Below, piece by piece: positions 17,284-26,404 of a DNA stretch of 64,000 nucleotides; position 1 is the first letter of the stretch, and each line of letters begins with the position of its first letter. Origin of the DNA: Parasphingopyxis algicola (GTDB taxonomy: Bacteria > Pseudomonadota > Alphaproteobacteria > Sphingomonadales > Sphingomonadaceae); the NCBI RefSeq assembly GCF_013378075.1, contig NZ_CP051131.1:3298501-3362500 (forward strand). The letters run 5' to 3'. Under the pieces are notes generated by a model, which saw only the letters and a list, made by a program, of their open reading frames with translations, did no database searches and was not told the origin of the DNA. A program made the position numbers and the translations under genes.

Positions 17284-18171
17284 TTGCGGAAGAGCAGAAT
17301 TCTTGCCGAGGACGATGCGCTCGATCTGATCGAAGACGGCATGACCGTCTCGATTGGCGGACATCTGAATTCGGCGCACCCAATGGCCCTCATCAGGGGG
17401 ATCATTCGAAGACAGGTCAAAGACCTCACGATCGTCACTTCGGCGCAGGGAGGGCCGGACATCGGATTCCTGATCGCTGCCGGATGCGTGCGTAAACTGA
17501 TCACCTCCGGCGTTCACGCCGAAAGTCTGGCGGCCATAGATCCGTGCTACCGATTTGCCGCGCAAAGCGGTGAAGTCGAAATCTGGGAAGCTGACGAAGG
17601 TATTTGCTATGCGGGATTGAGAGCCGCAGCCCAGGGCCTGCCATTCACGACCTGGCATGGCGGAGTCGGAACGTCCATTCCCGAACTCAACCCGGATTTG
17701 AAGGTAATCGAGGATCCGTTCACGGGAAAACCGATACTCGCGGTTCCGGCGATCAAACCCGATGTCGCGATCCTGCATGCAGCGTGCGCAGACGCCTATG
17801 GCAATGTACGGCACGTGCACGGATGGGGTGACCGGGCCCATTATCGCGCGGCCGACAAGACGATCGTGCAGGTCGAAAAAATTATATCCAACGAGGATAT
17901 CCGGCGCGATCCGTCGCGCACCTCGATCATCGGCGCGGACGTTATCGTCCGAGCACCCTATGGCGCCCATCCTTTCGCCAGTCCCGAATTTTATCTGGAG
18001 GATCGCGAATTCATCGCGGAATACGTCGCACTCGCCAACAGCTCATACAAGAATGGCGAGATGGCAGAGTTGAACGCGTTTGTCCGTGACAGGTTCGTCT
18101 CGCCCAGGGATCATGTGGAATACCTGGAACGTATCGGCGTGAGGCGTCTGTTATCGCTGCAAGAATATTGA
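17284..18171 (+). CDS. CoA-transferase family protein, alpha-subunit type (IpdA/GctA-like)
   Basis: The 295-residue protein starts with LAEDDALDLIEDGMTVSIGGHLNSAHPMALIRGII, the glycine-rich first strand of alpha subunits, and continues with KDLTIVTSAQGGPDIGFLIAAG and the ADEGICYAGLRAAAQGLPF segment that in IpdA relatives carries an acidic active-site residue. It pairs with the beta subunit at 12819-13613. In steroid degradation IpdAB hydrolyses a ring of a CoA thioester; a plain CoA-transferase remains possible. The start is TTG, with AAAGGG upstream; there is no better in-frame ATG. It closes the rightward run of pathway genes before the regulator. Confidence 0.85.
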   Translation: MRKSRILAEDDALDLIEDGMTVSIGGHLNSAHPMALIRGIIRRQVKDLTIVTSAQGGPDIGFLIAAGCVRKLITSGVHAESLAAIDPCYRFAAQSGEVEIWEADEGICYAGLRAAAQGLPFTTWHGGVGTSIPELNPDLKVIEDPFTGKPILAVPAIKPDVAILHAACADAYGNVRHVHGWGDRAHYRAADKTIVQVEKIISNEDIRRDPSRTSIIGADVIVRAPYGAHPFASPEFYLEDREFIAEYVALANSSYKNGEMAELNAFVRDRFVSPRDHVEYLERIGVRRLLSLQEY

Positions 18172-18333
18172 AACGATGCGTGTAACCTTACCCCTGTCTG
18201 TCGGTTGCCCGAGCGATCAAGCATATCAGATGCGCGTCGCTCGGCTTGCTGGATTGGCGAAAATCCTCAATTTTCCGGCGCCAGTGCTACTCTGCCGTCA
18301 TCAATATCGTATGAGTACGCTTTGAGGTAAGGG

Positions 18334-19326
18334 ATGAAATACACCACCTATTCCGGCTTTCAGGCCATTGTGCGCGCCATGGAGCATTACGGTATCGAGC
18401 GAGATGCGATTACCACCAAACATGGAATCCACATTCCGGAAATTGCCGATAGCGGTCAGCACATTTCTCCTAAATTGACGGAGCAGCTCCTGCGCCTTGC
18501 GGTGAACGAGATCGACGATCCCGCTTTCCCCCTTAAAGTGGCCGAATATATTTCCCCCTCCACCTTCGGCGAGTTTTCCATCGGGCTGCTGACCAGTTCG
18601 AGCTTGCGAAACTTCCTTTTGCGGTTCGCGAAATATTATCCCTACATTGCGACGACCCAGAAACTTCGCCTTGTCCAAAGCCCTGATGAGGTCATCCTGA
18701 TCAGCCACTTTGCGGAAAAGTCGATCAGCGAGGATTTGCGATCGGTGTGGACGGAAGTCACCCTGGCCTTTGTGTTCCGGTTTATGAGGCTGATGGGTCG
18801 GCCGGATTACAGTGCGCTCAAGATCGAGTTGACCAGCAAATTCCGGGGACAGAACAGCGAAAGATATCGCGAATTCTTCGGTGTAGTCCCTGAATTCGGA
18901 TCGACCAGGAACGCGATGCATCTTCCCCTGGCTGGAATTGACGATCATTTGGCAAACGGCGGTTCGGAAATCGCAGTGGAATATGAAATACGGATTGCCG
19001 CGAAAATCTCCGAAATCGAACAGAGCAGCCTGCCACTTCGCGTGCATGCGTTCCTGGTAAAGGAATTACCGCAGCAAATCCTGTCCAAGGAGATTGTCGC
19101 ATCGCATTTTGCCATGAGCCCGAAGACCTTTCAAAACCGGCTGGGCGAGGCGGGGACGAGCTATCAACAATTGCTTGATCAGGCCCGTCGCGAGCTGGCT
19201 GAGTTATATCTGCCATTTCCCGATATCACCCTCGCCGAGGTCGCCGACCTTGTCGGTTATAGCGATGCCAGCAATTTTTGCCGCGCCTACAAGCGATGGA
19301 CCGGGCATGTGCCGCGGGCCGGTTGA
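18334..19326 (+). CDS. AraC-family regulator (OruR-like, arabinose-binding-type N-domain)
   Basis: The 330-residue protein has the N-terminal ligand domain of the OruR/ArgR-like AraC group (SPKLTEQLLRLAVNEIDDPAFPLKVAEYISPSTFGEFSIGLLTSSSL). The C-terminal double helix-turn-helix is at about residues 225-330 (LSKEIVASHFAMSPKTFQNRLGEAG and LAEVADLVGYSDASNFCRAYKRWTGHVPRAG). These proteins usually activate a neighbouring catabolic operon on binding a pathway intermediate. It lies between the aldolase/CoA-transferase genes and the convergent crotonase, so it is the evident module B regulator. Its stop lies 34 bases from the stop of the next gene. Confidence 0.92.
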   Translation: MKYTTYSGFQAIVRAMEHYGIERDAITTKHGIHIPEIADSGQHISPKLTEQLLRLAVNEIDDPAFPLKVAEYISPSTFGEFSIGLLTSSSLRNFLLRFAKYYPYIATTQKLRLVQSPDEVILISHFAEKSISEDLRSVWTEVTLAFVFRFMRLMGRPDYSALKIELTSKFRGQNSERYREFFGVVPEFGSTRNAMHLPLAGIDDHLANGGSEIAVEYEIRIAAKISEIEQSSLPLRVHAFLVKELPQQILSKEIVASHFAMSPKTFQNRLGEAGTSYQQLLDQARRELAELYLPFPDITLAEVADLVGYSDASNFCRAYKRWTGHVPRAG

Positions 19327-19360
19327 GTTGCCGCTGCTCCAAGGACGACGCCTCGAAGCT

Positions 19361-20128
19361 TCACCCTTTCCCGAAGGAATCGATCAAGGTCCGCGACTCG
19401 TCCGTCAGAACCAGTTCGGCCTGTACTTTCGCTTCATATTCCAGCGTTGCATCGAGGGTCGAATTTGCCGCGAAGCCGAACTGCCGTTTCATCGCGGCAA
19501 GCGCCGGCGATGTGGAGCGGGCCAGCATTTCCGACCCGATTTTCCGGGCACCCTCAAGCAAAGCTCCATCCGGAAAGATTTCCAGCGCTAGGCCCCAATC
19601 CTTCGCCATGGCCGCGTCAAGGGCCGTGCCCAGCATCGCCAGATGTCTCGCGCGGTGCAACCCGATTGAGCGCATCAAGGTCCACGATGCCCCAAGGTCC
19701 ATGGCAACGCCGATCTTCCCGAAGCTCAGAATGAACTCTGCCGATGCCGAACAGACGATAAGGTCGCAGACAAGGGCAAGGCTGCAGCCGGCGCCTGCGG
19801 CCGGGCCATTCACAGCGGCAATTACCGGCAAGGGAGAGGACGCAATCCTGCTTGCCAGCGGGTTGAGCTGCTCGTTGATCCACTCCTCGAACGCGCCGTC
19901 TCGCATATCGACGATCTCGGACGTGAGGTTCGCGCCAGAACAGAATCCTCTGCCGGCACCGGTTACGATGATCGCATCGGCGTCTGATCCTCGTTCACAG
20001 TCCGTCAGCGCCGTTAGGAAGGCCTCCATCATCGCAGGATTGAGAGAATTGAGCGTCGCCGGGTCGTTCAAGGTGATCGTGGCGATGCCGTCCCTGATCG
20101 TCATCTCGATAAAGTCGTGGGCTGACAT
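19361..20128 (-). CDS. Enoyl-CoA isomerase/hydratase, PaaG-like crotonase
   Basis: The 255-residue protein has the crotonase signature ITLNDPATLNSLNPAMMEAFLTAL and the oxyanion segment RGFCSGANL. Where hydratases have GG-x-E-L it has GAGCSLALVCDL. The later FGKIGVAMDLGASW matches PaaG-type isomerases, which keep a single acidic residue (D in M/P-D-L-G). An isomerase moving a double bond or closing an oxepin-like ring is therefore more likely than a hydratase. The start at 20128 is chosen for the GGAGA sequence eight bases upstream; the open frame extends 24 codons further. It is divergent from the acyl-CoA ligase. Confidence 0.85.
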   Translation of the reverse strand: MSAHDFIEMTIRDGIATITLNDPATLNSLNPAMMEAFLTALTDCERGSDADAIIVTGAGRGFCSGANLTSEIVDMRDGAFEEWINEQLNPLASRIASSPLPVIAAVNGPAAGAGCSLALVCDLIVCSASAEFILSFGKIGVAMDLGASWTLMRSIGLHRARHLAMLGTALDAAMAKDWGLALEIFPDGALLEGARKIGSEMLARSTSPALAAMKRQFGFAANSTLDATLEYEAKVQAELVLTDESRTLIDSFGKG

Positions 20129-20161
20129 TGCAGTCTCCATGCTCCGAAGAATGTTCGCGGC

Positions 20162-20290
20162 ACTGTTGTAGAACAGTCTTTGCGTCATTTCGGGCAGCAA
20201 AATCGGTCAGGCTGGCGAGGCCATTTACCGAAATCTCAACGTCTCGCGGCCGCTGCCTGTTGTGACCAACATTATTGTCTGGTCGGACAA
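20162..20290. promoter_or_regulatory. Divergent intergenic region with two inverted repeats
   Basis: This is part of the 339-base gap between the crotonase (minus, start 20128) and the CoA ligase (plus, start 20468). It holds ACTGTT-GTAG-AACAGT (20162-20177, perfect) and TTGTC-TGGTCG-GACAA (20275-20290, perfect arms). Either could be an operator for the module B regulator, though AraC sites are usually direct repeats. No gene is seen in the rest of the gap. Confidence 0.4.
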
Positions 20291-20467
20291 CTCAGCTCTC
20301 GCGGAATGATCTATTCTTTCCGAAGCTTAGACAAGCTGCGCGGCAGGTGAACGCCGGCGAAAGGCCGTCGTGTCCTGCCCATGCCATTGGCCTTCACCGC
20401 AGCGGCTGTGTCGTAGATTGGCCTGACAATCTCGGCGAACCGGCGGTCGAAAGAGTTGGAGATGCTT

Positions 20468-22129
20468 ATGCTGCTGCAGAATGAGGATTTACTGGGCAGC
20501 TTCAGGCGGCACCGCGCAGAACGGGGCGATGATCTTTACCTGATCGACCATCGCACACGGTCCTACACCTGGAGCGAAAGCGTCGACGCGATCGAAGCGA
20601 TCGCCAAATCCTTGGCCAAGCTTATCGACGGCGCGGGCGAGCGCATAGCGATCCTGTCCGACAATTGTGCCGAGTGGATCCTGGCTGATTGGGGTATCAT
20701 GCTCAGCGGTCACGTTTCATCCCCGCTCTTCACGACGATGATGGCCGAAAAGCTTGCATATGTCGTCGTCCAACTGGACGTGAAACTGCTTTTCCTCGGA
20801 AACGCCGCGAACTGGGAAGCTGTCGAGGCAATCCTGCCCGATGGCATCACGGTCGTCTCCTTGCCGCATATCGAAACCGCGCCGGGCACGATGCCGTTCG
20901 CGGACTTCGTCGCACTGGGAGAGGCGCAGGCATTACCGCAATCCGGAGATCCGGACGCGCTTTGCAGCCTGATACTGACCTCGGGCACTACAGGCTATCC
21001 GAAAGCGGTGATGCACTCGCAGCGGTCGCTGCTCAACGTCGCGCAGTCCTTCATGCAGCTCACCGGCCAGGAGGACTTGGATGAGAACCGCCTGTTTTGC
21101 CATTTGCCGTTGGCGCATATCGGCGAGAAAACCGTGAGCGTCGTCCAGTCGGTGCTTACCGGGGCCAGCATTACGTTCAGCCGCGGGCCAGATTATTTCA
21201 TCGAAGATCTCAGGCGCGCCCGACCTACTCTGATGCTGGCCGTGCCGAGAATTTGGGAACGCCTTCTGGCCGCCGCTCTCGAACATTTTCGGATCTCAGG
21301 CGACAATTCCGAAAGTACGGCTGACGTACAGCAATCCGGGGATTCTGGAGCTGCGGTAAGGGAGCATCTCGGGCTGCAAGACGTGACCTGTTTCATCAGT
21401 GGCGGGGCGATCTGCCCGCCTTATGTGAAACGCGAATTTCGCCAGTTCGGGATCGATATCTCGGACTTCTACGGACAAACCGAAATCCTCCCTCTGACAT
21501 ATCAGGACGGCGGAGCGGCTGTGCCGGACAGTGTCGGGACTGCAGCGCCCGGGTTCGACGTGGCGATCGGTTCCGACGGCGAAATTCTCGGCCGCGGTCC
21601 GGGCATAGCGCTGGGATATTTCCAGGATGAGGCCAAGACGGCGCAGACGTTCAAGGATGGATGGGTGCACACCGGCGACAAAGGCCGGATCGATGACAAC
21701 GGCTATCTGTTCATCACCGGACGGGTCAGTGAAGAGTTCAAGACTGCAAAAGGCAAGTTCGTCGCGCCCGGGCCGATCGAGAAACGATATTCGGAAATCG
21801 AACTGGTCGAACAATGTGCGCTGGTCGGCCTTGGCCTGACCCAGCCGGTCATTCTTTGCACTCTCAGTGAGACCGCCCAGGAGCTCGCCGAGGATGCAGT
21901 CGAACGGCAGCTGCTAGCCGATACCGCATCACTAAATCGCGATCTGGAGCCGCATGAGCGGATCGGGGCCATCCTTGTTTGCCGGGCCCCTTGGACGATC
22001 GAGGACGGCCTTCTCACACACACGCAGAAGATCATTCGCGCAAAGCTGGCGGAAAGCGTCGCCGGCGAGATCTCGCAATTGGCGACGGAGTTGTCCGCCG
22101 GATCCAGGGGATTTGTCCGGTGGAACTAG
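20468..22129 (+). CDS. Acyl-CoA synthetase (AMP-forming ligase), long-chain/FadD15-like
   Basis: This is an ANL-superfamily enzyme of about 553 residues with the phosphate loop LTSGTTGYPKAVMHSQ (around 170-185), FYGQTE in the adenine motif and HTGDKGRIDDNGYLFITGR at the hinge. A lysine in LLTHTQKIIRAKL takes the place of the usual C-terminal catalytic lysine motif. The pattern HLPLAHIGEKTVSV is that of long-chain and steroid-acid CoA ligases. It would activate the free acid entering the module B pathway. GGAG at 20458-20461 favours the ATG at 20468 (an earlier TTG or ATG is possible). The acyl-CoA dehydrogenase follows. Confidence 0.9.
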   Translation: MLLQNEDLLGSFRRHRAERGDDLYLIDHRTRSYTWSESVDAIEAIAKSLAKLIDGAGERIAILSDNCAEWILADWGIMLSGHVSSPLFTTMMAEKLAYVVVQLDVKLLFLGNAANWEAVEAILPDGITVVSLPHIETAPGTMPFADFVALGEAQALPQSGDPDALCSLILTSGTTGYPKAVMHSQRSLLNVAQSFMQLTGQEDLDENRLFCHLPLAHIGEKTVSVVQSVLTGASITFSRGPDYFIEDLRRARPTLMLAVPRIWERLLAAALEHFRISGDNSESTADVQQSGDSGAAVREHLGLQDVTCFISGGAICPPYVKREFRQFGIDISDFYGQTEILPLTYQDGGAAVPDSVGTAAPGFDVAIGSDGEILGRGPGIALGYFQDEAKTAQTFKDGWVHTGDKGRIDDNGYLFITGRVSEEFKTAKGKFVAPGPIEKRYSEIELVEQCALVGLGLTQPVILCTLSETAQELAEDAVERQLLADTASLNRDLEPHERIGAILVCRAPWTIEDGLLTHTQKIIRAKLAESVAGEISQLATELSAGSRGFVRWN

Positions 22130-22199
22130 CCGCATCCTCGCGATCCACATCGCGCGACATCCAAAACATATTGTACTTATTTCAGAGGCTTGAAACGTA

Positions 22200-23375
22200 A
22201 TGTCGGACATTTGCAGATATGGCTTCGGCCCGGAATACCAGCAATTGTTCGACATGGTTGAACGCTATTCGCGGGAAAATTTGCACGAGCTCTCGGCCAG
22301 AATGGATGACGAGGACTGGTTTCCCAGAGACGAGTATCGCAAGCTCGGCGCGCTCGGGGTTTTGGGGATTACACTGCCGGCCGAATATGGCGGCGCCGAC
22401 ATGGACGAAGCGGCGCAGGCCATGGTCGCTCACGCAATCGCCAAGTGGAATCCGTCGATTTCGCTCAGCTACCTGGCGAGCGACAATCTCTGCGCAAACA
22501 ATTTGAACCGGCATGGCAGCGCTGCCCAGCGCGAGAAATATCTGCCGGGAATATGCGACGGCTCGCTCCTCGGTGCCTTGGGGCTGACCGAACCGGGCGC
22601 CGGGTCCGATGCGCTTGGCAGCATGGCGACACGCGCGCGCCGGGACGGCGACAATTACATTCTGAACGGCAGGAAGCTCTATATCACCAACGGACCCGAA
22701 GCCGATTTGGTACTCGTCTACGCCAAGACATCTCCCGAGCATGGCGCGCACGGCATCTCCGCTTTTGTGGTGGAGCGCGGCTTTTCCGGGTTTGGCATCG
22801 AAAAAGAACTCGACAAGATGGGCTATCGCGGAAGTCCGACCGGTGAATTGGTCTTTGAAGACTGTATCGTTCCCGCCGAGAATCTGATCGGCGAAGAGAA
22901 TAAGGGTGTCAGGGTCGTCATGAGCGGGCTTGATCTCGAGCGGGCCCTGCTTGCCGCCCATTGCGTCGGGATATGCGAAAGAGCGTTGGAGCTGTCGGTT
23001 GAGTTCGCAAAAGGCCGGGAGCAGTTCGGCACAGCTATCGGGAACCATCAGCTCGTCCAGCGCATGTTGGCGCACATGTATACCGAAACGGCGTCGATGC
23101 GCGGCTTCTGCTATCAGATCCTGAAGGAATGCGAAGGCCTGAGCGACGATGAAGTTGGCCATGGAGAGATTCACATGAGGACCGCAGCCAGCGTTTTGCT
23201 CGCCGGGCGCGCGATCAACCGGGTCCTTGACAATGGAATGCAGATCCATGGCGGAATGGGCTTTATGCGCGAGATGGAAATCAACCGGCTGTATCGGTGC
23301 GCCAAGATCCTGGAGATCGGCGCCGGAACCAGGGAAATTCGCGAACTGATTATCGGCGGAGAGCTCGTCAAGTAG
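22200..23375 (+). CDS. Acyl-CoA dehydrogenase, isovaleryl-CoA-dehydrogenase-like
   Basis: The 391-residue flavoprotein has GALGLTEPGAGSDALGS (substrate/FAD segment, about 126-141), the C-terminal QIHGGMGFMREMEINRLYRCAKILEIGAGTREIRE, and the catalytic glutamate at Glu247 in SGLDLERALLA. That is the position used by isovaleryl-CoA dehydrogenases and long-chain enzymes rather than by short/medium-chain ones. It introduces an alpha-beta double bond into an acyl-CoA and passes electrons to ETF. It sits 70 bases after the CoA ligase and likely forms a unit with it: activation, then first oxidation. Confidence 0.92.
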   Translation: MSDICRYGFGPEYQQLFDMVERYSRENLHELSARMDDEDWFPRDEYRKLGALGVLGITLPAEYGGADMDEAAQAMVAHAIAKWNPSISLSYLASDNLCANNLNRHGSAAQREKYLPGICDGSLLGALGLTEPGAGSDALGSMATRARRDGDNYILNGRKLYITNGPEADLVLVYAKTSPEHGAHGISAFVVERGFSGFGIEKELDKMGYRGSPTGELVFEDCIVPAENLIGEENKGVRVVMSGLDLERALLAAHCVGICERALELSVEFAKGREQFGTAIGNHQLVQRMLAHMYTETASMRGFCYQILKECEGLSDDEVGHGEIHMRTAASVLLAGRAINRVLDNGMQIHGGMGFMREMEINRLYRCAKILEIGAGTREIRELIIGGELVK

Positions 23376-23662
23376 CTAGACCTCAGTTCCCTTTTTCGCG
23401 GTGTTGAAGGGCTTCACTTCAAAGTCTGGCTTTCCAGGCCGAAGGCTTGAGATGGCCTTTCGCCCAGGCGATGGTGTCTTGGTCCAGCTACCGGCATGGA
23501 CCCTGCATCGCCCGAAATGACCACATAAATTGCCGCCCAAGAATTTGGCCCTGCAGTAGCGTCGAAGCGTCGACGGCGAGTGGGCGCCTTCTGTGTTCCG
23601 TGCCGCAAGACGAACAAAAAACCAGCGCTAGCAAATAGCGTGAAGGGCGAGGAGAACGGGCC

Positions 23663-25909
23663 ATGCAAAGGAAACTGAAAATCAGGCGGACAATGGGGCT
23701 CCTGCTGTCTTCATGTGCCATTGTCTGTACAAACGGGATTATAGTGCCCAAGGCCGCGGCGCAAACCGAAGCGTTTTCCGAACCGATCATCGTTACGGCG
23801 CGTAAGCGGGAAGAGAATCTTCAGGATGTCCCCCTGTCGGTGGCGGCGCTGGGATCCGACCAGATCGAGGCTCTGAAGATTCGTGATCTGGGGGACTTAT
23901 CGGTCGGCATTCCGAACGTTTCCTTTGACGATGTGGGCACGCAGCGCGGAACAGCCAATTTCGCTATCCGTGGCTTGGGCATCAACAGCTCCATACCGTC
24001 TATCGATCCTACGGTGGGCACCTTCGTGGACGGCGTCTATCTTGGCACGAACGCCGGCCTCGTCTTCGATGTGTTCGACTTGGAGAGTATCGAGATCTTG
24101 CGCGGTCCGCAGGGCACTCTATTCGGCCGAAACGTTACTGGCGGCGCCGTGTTGCTCAGGACCCAACGACCCGGCGACGAATTCGAGGGCGCGGTGCGGG
24201 TCGCGATCGATGGCGGCGGCGATGGCGGGATCAACACCTATGTGATGGGCAATATCGGCGGGCCGATCACCGACTCACTGCGCGCGAGAGTCTCCGCCTA
24301 TTACAACGACGATCAGGGCTGGTTCGAAAATCTGAATACGGGCGAGAATTTTGGTGAGCTGAGGCAATTCATGATCCGCCCGACGATCGTGTGGGAGCCG
24401 AGCTATAATACGGAACTCGTGCTACGATACGAATATACGGATATCGAAGGAGACGGTCCGGCGGGCCAGTCGCATATCAACGGGCTGGGTGTGCCCGGTA
24501 CGCCGGTCAATCATCCGCGGGACAGTTTCGATTTCAGCATCAATACCGAAGGGTATCACCGCTCGACGACCCATTTCGCGACGGCGGAATTCAATGTCGA
24601 TGTGGGCGACAATGGTACGATCACCAACATTGCCGGTTACCGGGATCTCAGCCAGGATTCGGTGTCCGATCTGGATGCGCAGCCGATTTCTCTTTTCGAC
24701 GCGCGTTTCCAGATAGAGTCGGAGCAGTTCAGCAACGAGCTGCGCTATTCCGGAACGATCGGCGACAACCTCGATCTGACAGCCGGCCTCTACTATTTCG
24801 AGCTCGACCTGAGCTATGGCGAAGGCCGCCGCATTCTTGGTGCGCTCACGCCCGACGGCTCACCGGCTCTCACGCAAGATGGTGGCGGCGACTATGAGGT
24901 CACGACCTTCGCGGCCTTCATGGCGCTGGACTATGCCCTCAGCGAACACTGGTCCGTCCAGGCCGGCCTTCGCTATACGCATGAGGAGAAGTCGGTCGAT
25001 ATCGCTTCGCTGAGCTTGAATGTGAATTCGCCGTGCAGCGTAATCGACAACAGCTGTGCTTTCGACTTTTCGGACGAGGAAAGCTGGACAAGCCTCGATC
25101 CCAAGATCGGGGTTACCTACAATATCAATGACGATGCACTCGTCTATGCGCACTGGGCCAGGGGACACCGGTCAGGCGGTTACAATTTGAGGAACACGGC
25201 GGCCGACACCGTCAATTTCGGGCCTGGTCCGTTCGACGAGGAGACGGTCGACAATTTCGAACTGGGCTTCAAATCGGAGTGGGATTTTGGCCGCATCAAT
25301 GCCGCACTGTTCTTCAATGACATCAGCGACATGCAACGGGAAGTCGTGCTGACCGATCCGACTTCGGGTGTCGTGCAGCTTGTCAGGAATACCGCTGATG
25401 CCGAGATTTTCGGCTTCGAAGCTGACGGCCTGTTCTTCCTCACGCCTTCGCTGGTTCTCGACGCCTCGATTGGCTGGCTCGATGCCGATTACACGGACAT
25501 CTTCTTCGATCTGTCGGGCGATGGGGTCATCAACGCCGCCGACTTTGACTTGCGGATCCCGCGGGCGGCTGATTTGACCTGGTCTATCGGTCTCAACCAC
25601 GATCTCGATATCGGGAGCTGGGGAACGCTTTCGTCGAGGATCAGCTATTCATATCGCGACGACGAGGCGTTCTCGGACGACAATCGCGGCTTCATCCTGG
25701 ATCAGGAAATCCTGAACGCCGGGTTCGATCTGCGTTCGGCAGACGGAATGTGGACATTCTCGATCTACGGCCGGAACCTGCTCAATTCGGTCAAGCACGG
25801 AGGCGATGGCCAGTTGCCGACCAACCTCGGCCCGCTCCCGCTTGGCGGAACATTTGCGCCACTCAACAAAGGCCGCGTAATCGGGGCGCAGCTTACCATT
25901 GATTTCTAG
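23663..25909 (+). CDS. TonB-dependent outer-membrane receptor (module B)
   Basis: The 748-residue protein has a signal region (MGLLLSSCAIVCTNGIIVPKAAAQ), a plug starting EPIIVTARKREENLQDVPLSVAALG with IEILRGPQGTLFGRNVTGGAVLLRTQRP, and a beta-barrel ending in GRVIGAQLTIDF. It belongs to the same sphingomonad catabolic receptor class as the other four. It is the last gene of module B and lies 287 bases after the acyl-CoA dehydrogenase, so it probably has its own promoter. The ligand is likely the acid or ring compound that the module activates. Confidence 0.94.
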   Translation: MQRKLKIRRTMGLLLSSCAIVCTNGIIVPKAAAQTEAFSEPIIVTARKREENLQDVPLSVAALGSDQIEALKIRDLGDLSVGIPNVSFDDVGTQRGTANFAIRGLGINSSIPSIDPTVGTFVDGVYLGTNAGLVFDVFDLESIEILRGPQGTLFGRNVTGGAVLLRTQRPGDEFEGAVRVAIDGGGDGGINTYVMGNIGGPITDSLRARVSAYYNDDQGWFENLNTGENFGELRQFMIRPTIVWEPSYNTELVLRYEYTDIEGDGPAGQSHINGLGVPGTPVNHPRDSFDFSINTEGYHRSTTHFATAEFNVDVGDNGTITNIAGYRDLSQDSVSDLDAQPISLFDARFQIESEQFSNELRYSGTIGDNLDLTAGLYYFELDLSYGEGRRILGALTPDGSPALTQDGGGDYEVTTFAAFMALDYALSEHWSVQAGLRYTHEEKSVDIASLSLNVNSPCSVIDNSCAFDFSDEESWTSLDPKIGVTYNINDDALVYAHWARGHRSGGYNLRNTAADTVNFGPGPFDEETVDNFELGFKSEWDFGRINAALFFNDISDMQREVVLTDPTSGVVQLVRNTADAEIFGFEADGLFFLTPSLVLDASIGWLDADYTDIFFDLSGDGVINAADFDLRIPRAADLTWSIGLNHDLDIGSWGTLSSRISYSYRDDEAFSDDNRGFILDQEILNAGFDLRSADGMWTFSIYGRNLLNSVKHGGDGQLPTNLGPLPLGGTFAPLNKGRVIGAQLTIDF

Positions 25910-26102
25910 TTTTTCGGTTGAATGAGCGTCTTCGGACCAACCGTCAGACGAAGGCATGTGCTGCGGGACCATTACAAAAGAGATAGGAAAGCAAAGACTT
26001 TCCACTACCTGTACGGTTCCGCCAGTAAAAACAAAGACCGCGATTCTGGATTCTAAGGCTGATACCATATTGCCCGTTCCCAGCCCTGTAGCCTCTTTGC
26101 GT

Positions 26103-26236
26103 CTAAGAAAAAGCTCGGCATGGTATCAAACATGGCATTCCTCAAAGAACTGCAGGTATAGATCTTATATTCCAGTGGCTTAATTGATAATTTCGAATCC
26201 CACCCTCTCCGCCGTTTTATTGACTTAAAATCAAAG
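26103..26236 (+). repeat. tRNA-Ser 3'-end fragment with element end, copy 3 (attachment-site-like)
   Basis: This lies in the 495-base gene-free gap 25910-26404. AAGAAAAAGCTCGGCA precedes tandem boxes ATGGTAT and ATGGCAT 12 bases apart (first A at 26120). The tRNA part TTCGAATCCCACC-CTCTCCGCC ends at 26213; the last A of CCA is replaced by G at 26214. The box-to-end distance is again 94 bases. A related AT-rich block (CTTAAAATCAAAG) follows at 26224. It separates modules B and C. This copy keeps the T-arm TTCGAATCC intact, which most strongly shows the tRNA origin. Confidence 0.75.
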
Positions 26237-26404
26237 ATTTGAGAGGCGCGCCAAGCCAATAAGGCATGCCGTCGCTCTTTCGCGCCGTGGGATGCCTTTT
26301 TGAACGGCGCCGTCAGGATGTCTGGACGAAAAAGTGCCGAATTCAGCGGTTTTGGATGGTCGGCTCTGATGATCCTATCGAAAAGGGGGACAAGACGTCC
26401 ATGC

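Noticed and set aside
12818-18171. Module B as a complete phenylacetate (paa) pathway because of the PaaG-like crotonase
   Set aside because: The ring epoxidase PaaABCE, ring hydrolase PaaZ and PaaK signatures are absent; the aldolase/DUF35 and IpdAB-like genes fit a steroid- or alicyclic-type pathway better.
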